Assembly: GCA_963696675.1 (NCBI GenBank)
Contig: CAVOLM010000021.1
Span: forward strand, 62,001 to 126,000
Direction of reading: 5' to 3'
Origin: DATBVX01 sp963696675
GTDB lineage: Bacteria > Pseudomonadota > Gammaproteobacteria > Steroidobacterales > Steroidobacteraceae
Length of the DNA: 64,000 bases
The notes under the pieces were generated by a model. It did no database searches. It saw only the letters and a program-made list of their open reading frames with translations, and was not told the origin of the DNA. Both the position numbers and the translations under genes were made by a program. Positions within the stretch are counted from its first letter, which is position 1; each line of letters starts with the position of its first letter. Of the stretch, positions 35,887-44,716 are shown piece after piece.

Positions 35887-37146
35887 TGGCCACCGCGACG
35901 CAGGGTGCGGTTGAGGGCAGGGGTCGCTGGGCGGCATTCGTCCGCTGGATCGATGCGCGGCTTCCGGTCACGGAGTTCTGGAAGTCGCAGATGACGGAGT
36001 ACTACGCGCCCAAGAACTTCAACATCTGGTACTACTTCGGTTCGCTCGCGCTGCTGGTGCTGGTGGTGCAGATCGTCACCGGCATTTTCCTCACGATGAG
36101 CTACAAGCCGTCCGAAGCGGAAGCGTTCGGCTCGATCGAATACATCATGCGGGACGTGGAGTGGGGCTGGCTGATCCGCTACATGCATTCGACCGGCGCT
36201 TCGGCCTTCTTCATCGTCGTGTATCTGCACATGGTCCGTGCGCTTCTGTACGGTTCCTACAAGAACCCGCGCGAGCTACTGTGGATCATCGGCATGCTGA
36301 TCTACGTGTCGCTGATGGCCGAGGCGTTCTTCGGCTACGTGCTGCCCTGGGGCAACATGTCGTTCTGGGGCGCTCAGGTGATCGTGTCGTTGTTCGGCGC
36401 GATTCCGGGCTTCGGTCCGGACCTCGTGGAATGGATCCGCGGCGACTACAGCATCTCCGACGTCACGCTCAGTCGTTTCTTCGCCCTGCACGTCGCGGCG
36501 CTGCCGCTGGTGCTGATCCTGCTCGTGGTGGTGCACCTCACGGCGCTGCACGAAGTGGGGTCGAACAATCCCGACGGCATCGAGATCAAGAAGCACAAGG
36601 ATTCGAAGGGCAAGCCGGTCGACGGCATCCCGTTCCATCCGTACTACACGTACAAGGATCTGGTCGGCGTCGGCGTGTTCCTGATCTTCTTCGCGATCGT
36701 GATCTTCTTTGCGCCGACATTCGGGGGCCTGTTCATCGAGCACGCCGAACTTCGAACCGGCAAACCCGCTCAACACACCCGAGCACATCGCGCCCGTGTG
36801 GTACTTCACGCCGTACTACGCGATCCTGCGAGCCGTTCCCGACAAGTTGACCGGGGCGGCGCTGATGGGAGCGGCGGTGCTGCTCTTCTTCTTCCTGCCG
36901 TGGCTCGATCGCTCCAAGGTGAAATCGATCCGCTACCGCGGCTGGCTCTTCAAGCTGTTCCTCGGCGCGTTCATCATCGCGTTCATCGGACTCGGGTATC
37001 TCGGACTGCAGCCCGCTCAAGGGTCGTACGTCATTGCCGCGCGCATCTTCGGCGTCATCTATTTCCTCTTCTTCCTGCTGATGCCCTGGTACACGAGCGT
37101 AGACAAGACCAAGCCCGAGCCTGACCGGGTGACCTACCATGCGTAG
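35886..37146 (+). CDS. petB: Cytochrome b of the bc1 complex (frameshifted)
   Basis: Di-haem membrane subunit with the quinol sites. Eight or so helices, for example YYFGSLALLVLVVQIVTGIF, then haem His in YMHSTGASAFFIVVYLHMVR and RFFALHVAALPLVLILLVVV. The Qo motif is in the second part: after FGGLFIEH the expected PNFEPANPLNTPEHIAPVWY continues in another frame. An extra G at 36744 after the His codon CAC explains it. Corrected length is 419 aa, ending DRVTYHA. The stop overlaps the petC start by eight bases. Confidence 0.93.
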
Positions 37147-37897
37147 CACCGCGCTCGTGTTTCTCGCGGTACTGCTGTCGGGCAGCGCACTCGCGAGTGA
37201 GGGGGGCGGCGAAGCCTGGCGCGGCTGGCATGCGGGCAATGACATCGCCAACAAGGCTTCCCTGCAGCGCGGCGCACGCAATTTCGTCAACTACTGCCTC
37301 GGTTGTCATTCGCTGCAGTACATACGCTACAACCGCGTGGCAGAGGACCTGGGGCTTACCCAGGAGCAGATGAAGACCAACCTGATGTTCACTGGAGAGC
37401 GCCCGTTCGATGTCATGAAGAGCGCGATGCCTCCCGGCGATGCAGAGGCGTGGTTCGGACGCGCGCCGCCGGATCTGTCCCTCACCGCGCGCGCCAAGGG
37501 GCCGGACTACATTTTCCAGTTCCTGAAGACCTTCTACCTGGATCCAGAACGGCCGACCGGCGTGAACAACCTCGCGCTCGATAACGCTGCCATGCCGCAG
37601 GTGCTCGCCGATCTGCAGGGCATGCAGAAAGCGGTGTTCGTGCTGGAAAAGAAGAGCGACGGCAACGGGGAGCAGATGGTGCGCGTGTTCGATCACTTCG
37701 AGCAGGTCGCGCCGGGCCGGCTGAGTGCAGTCGAGTTCGACGAATTCGTGCGCGATACGGTCAACTTCCTCGACTACGTCAGCGAGCCGATCCGCGCCAA
37801 GCGCGAGTCGCTGGGTCTTTGGGTCGTGCTCTTCCTGATCGTCTTTACGGGATTCGCCTGGGCGCTCAAGAAGGAAATCTGGAAGGACGTGCATTGA
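37139..37897 (+). CDS. petC: Cytochrome c1
   Basis: Membrane-anchored c-type haem subunit of the bc1 complex. 252 aa. Signal peptide STALVFLAVLLSGSALA, haem-binding FVNYCLGCHSLQYIRYNRV (CxxCH), the distal Met probably in the FDVMKSAMPPGDAEAWFG region, and the C-terminal anchor LGLWVVLFLIVFTGFAWALK. Ends petABC; sspA follows after 54 bp. Confidence 0.95.
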   Translation: MRSTALVFLAVLLSGSALASEGGGEAWRGWHAGNDIANKASLQRGARNFVNYCLGCHSLQYIRYNRVAEDLGLTQEQMKTNLMFTGERPFDVMKSAMPPGDAEAWFGRAPPDLSLTARAKGPDYIFQFLKTFYLDPERPTGVNNLALDNAAMPQVLADLQGMQKAVFVLEKKSDGNGEQMVRVFDHFEQVAPGRLSAVEFDEFVRDTVNFLDYVSEPIRAKRESLGLWVVLFLIVFTGFAWALKKEIWKDVH

Positions 37898-37951
37898 GCG
37901 CCGGGCTCACACCGTGACCGCCGCGGGCTTGGTGCAGAGCTGCCCCGGAGG

Positions 37952-38581
37952 ATGACAGTGGTGTCCAGCCGTCGCGCGGTAATGACATTGTTTTCTTCGG
38001 CTAGCGATCCCAGCAGCCATCGCACCCGCCTGGTGCTCGCCGAAAAGGGCATCAACATCGACATCATCAATGTTGAACCCGGCGCATTACCCGAGGATCT
38101 GCTCGATCTGAACCCCTACCACAGCGTGCCGACGCTTGTCGATCGGGACCTCGTGCTCTACGACTCCCGCGTGATCATCGAATACCTGGATGAGCGCTTT
38201 CCGCACCCACCGCTGATGCCTGTCGACCCGGTGACGCGTGCACAGTTTCGCCTGGCGCTGTACCGCATCGAGCGGGACTGGTATGCACTCGCACAGCAGA
38301 TCGAGCAGGAGCCCGATCGCAAGCAGGGCGTGCGATTGCGCAAGATCCTGCGCGATCAGATCCTCGCGAGCAGCGAGGTATTCAAGGCCAAGCCGTTTTT
38401 CCTGAGCGATGAGTTCTCGCTTGTGGATGCCACGATCGCGCCCATCCTGTGGCGCTTGCAGGCTTACGGCATCGACCTGCCGCCGCAGGCGCAGTCGATC
38501 ACCCGCTATGCCAACCACATCTTTACGCGCTCGTCCTTTCGTGAAAGCCTGTCGGATGCCGAACAGGAGATGCGGATCTGA
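37952..38581 (+). CDS. sspA: Stringent starvation protein A
   Basis: Glutathione-S-transferase-like RNA polymerase-binding protein for stationary phase and acid tolerance. Core VMTLFSSASDPSSHRTRLVL, LNPYHSVPTLVDRDLVLYDS, RVIIEYLDERFPHPPLMPVD and LSDEFSLVDATIAPILWRLQ. The exact start is unclear: GGAGG directly abuts the ATG at 37952, so GTG at 37958 or ATG at 37982 fit the ribosome site or family better. Followed three bases later by sspB, the classic pair. Confidence 0.93.
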   Translation: MTVVSSRRAVMTLFSSASDPSSHRTRLVLAEKGINIDIINVEPGALPEDLLDLNPYHSVPTLVDRDLVLYDSRVIIEYLDERFPHPPLMPVDPVTRAQFRLALYRIERDWYALAQQIEQEPDRKQGVRLRKILRDQILASSEVFKAKPFFLSDEFSLVDATIAPILWRLQAYGIDLPPQAQSITRYANHIFTRSSFRESLSDAEQEMRI

Positions 38582-38584
38582 GCG

Positions 38585-38998
38585 ATGGGAACTCCGCCGA
38601 CCGCAAGTGTTTCGTCGCGGCGCCCGTACCTGCTGCGGGCGATGCACGAATGGATCAGTGACAATCGGCAGACACCGCACCTCGTCGTGGACGCCGAAGC
38701 CGAGGGCGTCGAGGTGCCGCGCCAGTTCGTCAAGGACGGCAAGATCATTCTCAACGTGAGTCATGGGGCGACCAGCGGGCTCAAGCTCGGCAACGAGTCG
38801 ATCGACTTCACCGCGCGCTTCGCGGGCGCTGCACGCGCCGTTCATATTCCGATGCGGGCCGTGCTCGGGATCTACGCTCGCGAGAGCGGGCAGGGGATGA
38901 TCTTCAACGACAGTGACCTGTCGCCGGAGCCTCCGGGCGGCAAACCGACGCCGGGTTCCGAAGACAGCCGGCGCTCGCATCTCAAGATCGTCAAGTAG
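38585..38998 (+). CDS. sspB: Stringent starvation protein B (ClpXP adaptor)
   Basis: Delivers ssrA-tagged peptides to ClpXP. 137 aa. RPYLLRAMHEWISDNRQTPH, LVVDAEAEGVEVPRQFVKDG, KIILNVSHGATSGLKLGNES, IDFTARFAGAARAVHIPMRA and VLGIYARESGQGMIF form the domain; a flexible linker and the ClpX-binding tail SRRSHLKIVK end it. Typical. Confidence 0.95.
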   Translation: MGTPPTASVSSRRPYLLRAMHEWISDNRQTPHLVVDAEAEGVEVPRQFVKDGKIILNVSHGATSGLKLGNESIDFTARFAGAARAVHIPMRAVLGIYARESGQGMIFNDSDLSPEPPGGKPTPGSEDSRRSHLKIVK

Positions 38999-39039
38999 TT
39001 TGAGCCGCGCATCCTGCACGTGCCGTCGCCCGCTGAGGA

Positions 39040-39402
39040 TCACTCCGCCGCGAAGGCTCCCTTGATCCACTCCGGTCCGTTCGTTGCTGCGCACGAATTG
39101 AAAGCGACCACGTCGAAGCGCACCGGGAGGTGGCGCAGCTCGCGCCTTGCGAGCAGCAGGTGCCGAACCGCGCGGGTGATGCGCTGACGCTTGGGACGAT
39201 CGATGCTGCCGCTGGCACCGCCGAACCTCAGGCTCCCCCGAGACCTTACTTCGACGACCACGAGGACGCCGCCATCGATCAGTACCAGATCCAGTTCCCC
39301 GAAGCGGCAACGATAATTCTGCGCGATCAACTTCAGGCCGTGCGCGATGAGCAGATCACGCGCTGCCAGTTCTGCTATCGAGCCCTGCAAGCGACGATCC
39401 AT
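39040..39402 (-). CDS. yraN: YraN family endonuclease-like protein
   Basis: UPF0102/YraN protein, a small PD-(D/E)xK nuclease-fold protein of unknown function. 120 aa. GSIAELAARDLLIAHGLKLI, RCRFGELDLVLIDGGVLVVV (Asp and the ExK region EVRSRGSLRFG) and SIDRPKRQRITRAVRHLLLA. Lies downstream of lpoA with its start 24 bp from the lpoA stop, the same arrangement as yraL-yraM-yraN. Confidence 0.92.
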   Translation of the reverse strand: MDRRLQGSIAELAARDLLIAHGLKLIAQNYRCRFGELDLVLIDGGVLVVVEVRSRGSLRFGGASGSIDRPKRQRITRAVRHLLLARRELRHLPVRFDVVAFNSCAATNGPEWIKGAFAAE

Positions 39403-39426
39403 GTCGCATGAGCCCGAATGGGGCGC

Positions 39427-41321
39427 TTAGTTCGTGCCCGTGGCCGGCGCCGAGCCACCCAACGCCAGGGCGCGCGGCCTGCCATCATGTATCTGTGCCC
39501 AATCGAGGTCGCGCCGGATGCGGCCGTTGGCATCGATCGACAGACGACCGGTCATTCCGCTCACGATAGCGGCGCGAGTGGACTGGGAGTTACGCAAGGT
39601 TGGAATCAACCGGTAGGCATCGAATCCGAACGCGTACAGCCGACCGCGACGATTGGCGCGGGCGGGCCAGACGCTGCGAACCGCACTGCGCAGCTGCTCG
39701 GAGACAGGATCAGTGCCGATCATCCACGGCATGTCCGGGAACATCATGCCCTCCAGATCGACATTCGCCGCCTCGTCGGGCTCGTAAGCGTCGGAGGTGC
39801 AGTACATCGGGATATCGCCGGCGTAGTGAAAGCGCAGCTGCGGACGGATCAGCCGGCTGTTGGCGGCCTGCGCGGCGACGAAGATAAAACCGATATCGCC
39901 GCGGCGCCGGGGCTCGAACTCGAGCTTGGTGCCGAGCGTCCCGGCCAGCTTGGCATAACGATCTCGGCTCTCGGAGATTCTCAGCAGTTGCTGGATGGCC
40001 ACGGTGTAGTCACTTTCGGAAGTGCTGTAATTGCCGCGAGCGATCAGCTGTCCGCCACCGAGCTGCAGTTCTTCGGTGAACGCCGCGAGTACGCGAGTGC
40101 CCCATTCACCCGAGGGAACCAGCGCGACACCGCGCGGATGGCCGTCCGCGAGTGCACGTCGCGCGACCTGCCGGGCTTCATCCTCCGGCGCGAGTGCAAA
40201 CTGGAAGAAATTGGACGGCGCGACGCTGCCGTCCGGCAGGAAATTCAATGCCAGTATCGGTGTGCGACCGTCGGCGATGGCCGCGGCCGCGGTGACTTCG
40301 TCCTTGGTCAGCGGCCCAACAATGAATTGCGCGCCCTCGTCGAGCGCCTGTAACACGGCCGAGCCGACATCGACGTTCGCGATGTCGTAGATGCGCACCC
40401 GCGGGCGCTGAGTGGCGTCCTGCTGGAAGTAGGCAGACAGGAACCCGTCGCGTACAGCAGTCGCGGCCGCTTGCTGGCGCCCCCCGAGCGGCAGCATCAG
40501 GGCGACCTGTGCGGGGTAGTCCACGGCAACGGTCGATTCGCTCAACAGATCGTCAAGGATGCGGCCATTGGCCGGATGCAGCGGGTAGCGCGAACGCCAG
40601 GCGCGCAGTGCAGTGGCTCCAGCAAACGGATTGCGATCGAGCTCGCGTAGCGCGCTGCCAAACTGCAGCCAGCCGACGAGCACAGGGTCAGCTCCCGCTG
40701 GCGCGGTGAGTGGCGCCCCGCGCGCGGCGGCCTCTCGCAGGCCCGCGACGATCATCCGCCGGTTTTCGTCGATGGCAGTGTTGCCTTGCAATCCGCGCTC
40801 CCGCGCCATCAGCGTCTTCACGCCCGCGACCGCGTCGCCGAGCGCGAACTGCGCGCGCGCCTGCAGGGCGAGCGCACTCGAGGCGGCTTGCGGATCGGTC
40901 GGCGTTCCGACTCGTCGCAAGTTCTCGAGCGCGCGTTGCGGATTCTTCTCAGCCAGCGCGACCTCCGCTGACAGCAGCGCATGAGTGGTTGCCTGCTGAC
41001 CCGTGACCGAGGACGCGATCGTTGCGAGCACGCGTTCCGCCTCGGCGTAGGCCCCGGCAGCGCTCCACTGTTTGGCTGCATCCAGGTACAAGTCCGTCTG
41101 CTTCGCTCCTGTCGCCTGTGCTGCAAGACTCTCGTACATCTGGGCAGCTTCGCGCGGCTTACCCTCGCGCACGAGTCGTTCCGCAGCGGCGACGTCAACT
41201 TTAGGTCCGCCCGTGGGCGTACATCGGTCGAGGGACAGCCGCCGAGCAGTATCAGGATGAGCAGCAGACCGATGGCACCAAGCAGCGGGTGTGCCACCGC
41301 GCGCGCAATCCGTAGTTGCAT
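39427..41321 (-). CDS. lpoA: Penicillin-binding protein activator LpoA (frameshifted)
   Basis: Outer-membrane lipoprotein that activates PBP1A from the periplasm. Lipobox at the end of LLGAIGLLLILILLGGCPST, Cys at about residue 30, then a TPR-like N-domain (ERLVREGKPREAAQMYESLA) and a periplasmic-binding-protein-like C-domain (VALMLPLGGRQQAAATAVRD, FIVGPLTKDEVTAAAAIADG, PEDEARQVARRALADGHPRG). The signal part is in a different frame from the rest: one base is missing between 41202 and 41203, in the third position of a Leu codon. Corrected length is 631 aa. Divergent from rsmI. Confidence 0.9.
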
Positions 41322-41382
41322 CAACCATGGACCTCCATGCACGATCGAAACCTCGCTGTCGCAACCTCAGGGGCTGATTATA

Positions 41383-42291
41383 GTGTCCAGGCAGCGCCGG
41401 CCGCGTTCGGAAATCAAGGCTGGAAGCGACAATTCAGGTGCGCCCTCGGTGCGCGGGGTGCTTTACGTCGTCGCAACGCCGATCGGAAATCTGGCTGACC
41501 TGAGCGCTCGGGCGCGCGAGGTGTTGCTCTCTTCCGATCTTGTCGCCGCGGAAGACACGCGCCACTTCGCCCAACTCCTGCAGACGGCCGGGATCGCAAA
41601 GCGAACGCTCTCGGCGCACGAGCACAACGAGGCGTACCGCGTGGCGGAAATTCTGGTCGCGCTCGAAGCTGGCAAGAGCGTGGCTCTGGTCTCGGATGCC
41701 GGTACGCCATTGATCAGCGACCCCGGATATCGGATCGTGCAATCTGCTGCTCGCGCAGGGCACGAGGTGCGCGCCGTCCCAGGTCCGTGTGCGGCGATTG
41801 CGGCGCTGAGCATTGCGGGCTTGCCCACGGATCGCTTCGTATTCGAGGGATTTCTCCCTGCCAAGGCCGTGGCGCGCCGTACGCGTTTGAGCGAGTTGTC
41901 TGGCGATGCGCGCACCTTGGTTTTCTACGAGGCCCCTCATCGTCTGCAGGAGGCCCTCGCGGAGATGTGCGAGTGCCTCGGGCCGACGCGCGAAGCTGTC
42001 GTGGCGCGCGAAATCACCAAGGCATTCGAAACAGCATATCGGGGAACTCTCGCGGCGTTGGCCGAGCGGGCGCAAGCAGATGCCAACATGACGCGCGGCG
42101 AGATCGTGATCGTGGTGCAGGGCGCAGCTGCGGGTGCAGCAACGGGCGAGCAAGAGCTCGAGCGTGTCCTGGCGGAGTTACTCCAGGCGCTGCCCGTTTC
42201 GCAAGCCGCGGACATCGCTGCCCGCATCACGGGCGTGAACCGCAATCGCGCCTACAAGGCGGCGCTGGCACTCGGCAAGCTCCGATCCTGA
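41383..42291 (+). CDS. rsmI: 16S rRNA 2'-O-ribose C1402 methyltransferase
   Basis: Methylates C1402 of 16S rRNA with SAM. 302 aa from GTG at 41383; a GTG at 41450 is an alternative start. VRGVLYVVATPIGNLADLSA, VAAEDTRHFAQLLQTAGIAK, SVALVSDAGTPLISDPGYRI, VRAVPGPCAAIAALSIAGLP, FVFEGFLPAKAVARRTRLSE and EIVIVVQGAAAGAATGEQEL match RsmI. Followed at once by the RNase P RNA gene. Confidence 0.95.
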   Translation: MSRQRRPRSEIKAGSDNSGAPSVRGVLYVVATPIGNLADLSARAREVLLSSDLVAAEDTRHFAQLLQTAGIAKRTLSAHEHNEAYRVAEILVALEAGKSVALVSDAGTPLISDPGYRIVQSAARAGHEVRAVPGPCAAIAALSIAGLPTDRFVFEGFLPAKAVARRTRLSELSGDARTLVFYEAPHRLQEALAEMCECLGPTREAVVAREITKAFETAYRGTLAALAERAQADANMTRGEIVIVVQGAAAGAATGEQELERVLAELLQALPVSQAADIAARITGVNRNRAYKAALALGKLRS

Positions 42292-42337
42292 GGTGTTGCG
42301 CTGGAAAGGTCAGCGCCGATCGCCTATCGTGCGCGCC

Positions 42338-42700
42338 GGAGTCGGCCAGGCAGTCGCGGCACGCCTTGAGCGTGCGGAGGAAAGTCCGGGCTCCTAGGGC
42401 ATGGTGCCAGGTAACCCCTGGGGGGCGTGAGCCCACGGAAAGTGCAACAGAAAAGACACCGCCTAAGCGCTCTCGCGAGTGCCGGCAAGGGTGAAATGGT
42501 GCGGTAAGAGCGCACCGCGCCGGTGGCAACACGCGGCGGCAAGGTAAACCCCACCTGGAGCAAGACCAAATAGGGAAGCGGGCTGCGAAAGCGGCCACGT
42601 GCGGCCCGCACGGCTTCCGGGTAGGTCGCTTGAGCGGCGCGGTGACGCGTTCGCCAGATGAATGGCTGTCCACGACAGAACCCGGCTTATCGGCCGACTC
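42338..42700 (+). ncRNA. rnpB: RNase P RNA, bacterial class A
   Basis: Starts GGAGTCGGCCAGGCAGTCGC and closes with CTTATCGGCCGACTC, so the ends pair in P1. Inside are the conserved elements GAGGAAAGTCCGGGCTCC (CR-I), ACAGAAAAGACACCGCC, GGCAAGGGTGAAATGGTGCGGTAAGAGCGCACCGCG, GGTAAACCCCACC, and AACCCGGCTTATCG. About 363 nt, the usual size for the ribozyme that matures tRNA 5' ends. A TTTT follows at 42701. Confidence 0.96.
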
Positions 42701-42729
42701 TTTTCATGGCGCGGGGCGCCAACATCCAC

Positions 42730-42752
42730 CGGGGTTCGCTTCGCGAACCCCG
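42730..42752. terminator. Hairpin after rnpB
   Basis: CGGGGTTCGC (42730-42739) pairs with GCGAACCCCG (42743-42752), loop TTC. A 10-bp stem without a T-tract, 29 bases beyond the rnpB end; probably stops or trims rnpB transcripts. Confidence 0.5.
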
Positions 42753-42778
42753 CCCAGGCGCCCAATAGCGATGAGATG

Positions 42779-42798
42779 GAGGGCGCGAGCGCGCCCTC
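42779..42798. terminator. Second hairpin between rnpB and mraZ
   Basis: GAGGGCGC pairs with GCGCCCTC around a GAGC loop (42779-42798). It lies upstream of the mraZ promoter; could isolate the dcw operon from rnpB transcription. No T-tract directly after it. Confidence 0.45.
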
Positions 42799-42945
42799 AA
42801 GTGGCATGCAATTTTCCCGCTACGCTTCGATTCCTCACTAGGCCTCTGAGCAACCCTCTGTAAGCAGTTGTTTGCGCAGCGCATGAATAAGTCATGCTGC
42901 GTTGCAAAGTGTGATCTAAGTCACTGTCCAGCCGAAGAAAAGCGA

Positions 42946-42974
42946 TTGACGACCGTATTTGCCCTCCCTATAGT
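42946..42974 (+). promoter_or_regulatory. Sigma-70 promoter of the dcw operon (Pmra)
   Basis: TTGACG (42946-42951), 17-base spacer, TATAGT (42969-42974). This near-consensus promoter should start transcription at about 42981, directly at the MraZ repeats, which explains repression by MraZ. Confidence 0.8.
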
Positions 42975-42983
42975 GGCGCCCGG

Positions 42984-43008
42984 TGGGAAAAAGTGGGAGG
43001 AAATGGGA
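42984..43008 (+). promoter_or_regulatory. MraZ operator: three TGGGA direct repeats
   Basis: TGGGA at 42984, 42994 and 43004, each separated by five bases (10-bp period). This is the known MraZ-binding pattern (TGGGN-N5) and lies between the predicted start site and mraZ, so it fits autorepression of the dcw cluster. Confidence 0.9.
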
Positions 43009-43027
43009 ATAAGGCCCGCCCAAAGCC

Positions 43028-43480
43028 ATGTTTCGCGGCGCAAACAAGGTCACCCTGGATGCCAAGGGCCGGATGGTTATGCCGACCCGCTATCGCGATC
43101 GCATCCAGGAACGCAGCCAGGGTCGTTTGATCGTCACCGTCGATCGCGACCAATGCCTGCTGCTGTACCCGCTGCCGGACTGGGAGGAAATCGAGCGCAA
43201 GTTGATGCGCCTGCCGACCCTTCACCCGCAGGCGCGACGCCTGCAACGGCTCATGGTGGGTCACGCCACTGATCTGGAACTCGACGGCCACGGCCGCGTG
43301 CTGTTGCCGCCGAAGCTGCGCGAATTCGCCGGCCTTGCGCGTCAGGCCGTTCTGATCGGGCAGGGGAATCGATTCGAGTTGTGGGACGAGGCGCGTTGGA
43401 ACGAGCGTCGCGACGAGTGGCTCAAAGGCGAAGAGCCCGGCACGGATCTACCGGCGGAGCTCGAATCGCTTTCGCTGTAG
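43028..43480 (+). CDS. mraZ: Transcriptional regulator MraZ
   Basis: AbrB-like, ring-forming repressor of its own dcw operon. 150 aa. Two half-domains: MFRGANKVTLDAKGRMVMPT and ATDLELDGHGRVLLPPKLRE (DxxGR motif in each), with the C-terminal LIGQGNRFELWDEARW. First gene of the cluster, 20 bases downstream of its operator repeats. Confidence 0.97.
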   Translation: MFRGANKVTLDAKGRMVMPTRYRDRIQERSQGRLIVTVDRDQCLLLYPLPDWEEIERKLMRLPTLHPQARRLQRLMVGHATDLELDGHGRVLLPPKLREFAGLARQAVLIGQGNRFELWDEARWNERRDEWLKGEEPGTDLPAELESLSL

Positions 43481-43502
43481 GAGCGCGGGGACTCGCGAAG
43501 TG

Positions 43503-44441
43503 ATGAGTCACGCGCCGGTGCTGCTCGATGAAGCACTGGCGGGTTTGGCAGTTCGACCGGACGGGTACTACCTGGATGCCACGTACGGTCGCGGGGGGCA
43601 TGCGAGAGCAATTCTGATGAAGCTGGGAGCCTCCGGACGGCTGTGCGCCGTCGATCGCGACCCCGAAGCCGTGGCCTCGGCCGAAGAAGCCTTCGGTCGT
43701 GACGCGCGCGTGCATGTTTCGCGCGGCAGTTTCGGGGCTCTGACTGAGCTCGTACCGCGAGAGTGGGCCGAGCGCGGGTTCGACGGCATCCTCTTCGATC
43801 TCGGTGTGTCCTCGCCGCAGCTGGATTCTCCCGCGCGCGGTTTCAGCTTCATGCAGGACGGGCCGCTCGACATGCGCATGGATCCGCAGTCGGGCATGAG
43901 CGCCGCTCAGTGGCTCGCTGAGGTCAGCGAGCGAGAACTCTCGCGCGTGATCCACGAGCTGGGCGAGGAGCGTTTCGCGCGGCGCATCGCGCGCGCGATT
44001 GTCGCGCACCGTCGCGAATCGCCCATCAGGCGCACGGCCGAACTTGCGGCGATCGTCGCGGCGGCGGTGCCGACTCGCGAACCCGGCAAACATCCAGCGA
44101 CGCGGACCTTCCAGGCGATCCGCATGCACATCAACGCGGAACTCGATTCGCTCACGCGGGCGTTGCCCATGAGCCTGAGTCTGCTCGCTGCGCGCGGGCG
44201 CCTGGTCGTCATTTCGTTTCACTCCCTGGAGGACCGTGCCGTCAAGCAGTTCATGCGCCGGCATGCAACGGTCGATCCGGTCTATGCGGGCCTCCCCAAC
44301 ATTCCGCCCCATGTCCGGCCGACCTTGCGCATCGTGGGCAAGGCGGTGAAGCCCGCGCCCGCACAAGTCGCAGCGAATCCACGCGCCCGCAGCGCGGTGC
44401 TGCGCGTCGCAGAGCGCATCGCGCGCAATGAGGCCGCATGA
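43503..44441 (+). CDS. rsmH: 16S rRNA m4C1402 methyltransferase
   Basis: N4-methylates C1402 of 16S rRNA (same base as RsmI). 312 aa from ATG at 43503. HAPVLLDEALAGLAVRPDGY, YLDATYGRGGHARAILMKLG (SAM-binding), VDRDPEAVASAEEAF, GILFDLGVSSPQLDSPARGF (family signature), SFHSLEDRAVKQFMRRHATV. The stop overlaps ftsL (ATGA). Confidence 0.97.
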   Translation: MSHAPVLLDEALAGLAVRPDGYYLDATYGRGGHARAILMKLGASGRLCAVDRDPEAVASAEEAFGRDARVHVSRGSFGALTELVPREWAERGFDGILFDLGVSSPQLDSPARGFSFMQDGPLDMRMDPQSGMSAAQWLAEVSERELSRVIHELGEERFARRIARAIVAHRRESPIRRTAELAAIVAAAVPTREPGKHPATRTFQAIRMHINAELDSLTRALPMSLSLLAARGRLVVISFHSLEDRAVKQFMRRHATVDPVYAGLPNIPPHVRPTLRIVGKAVKPAPAQVAANPRARSAVLRVAERIARNEAA

Positions 44442-44716
44442 GCGCACGCCGCCTCCTGGTGCTCGCTGTCCCGCTGCTCTGGCTCGGCACGCTCGCATCG
44501 GCCGCGGGTGTCGTCTACTGCAAGCACCGTGCACGCGATCTGTTCGTCAAGCTCGAAGCGCTCAACTCGGACCGCGACCGGCTCGAGATGGAATGGGGGC
44601 AGCTGCAGCTCGAGCAGAGCGCCTGGTCCACGCATGCATTCGTGGAGCGTGTCGCCAATGCGCGCCTGAAGATGTCGATTCCCGCACCGGCCAGCGTGCA
44701 CATCGTCAAGCCATGA
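44438..44716 (+). CDS. ftsL: Cell division protein FtsL
   Basis: Bitopic division protein of the FtsQLB complex. 92 aa: membrane helix LLVLAVPLLWLGTLASAAGVVY and a coiled coil KLEALNSDRDRLEMEWGQLQ, then WSTHAFVERVANARLKMSIP. Identified from size, topology and position between rsmH and ftsI rather than strong motifs. Four-base overlaps on both sides. Confidence 0.9.
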   Translation: MSARRLLVLAVPLLWLGTLASAAGVVYCKHRARDLFVKLEALNSDRDRLEMEWGQLQLEQSAWSTHAFVERVANARLKMSIPAPASVHIVKP

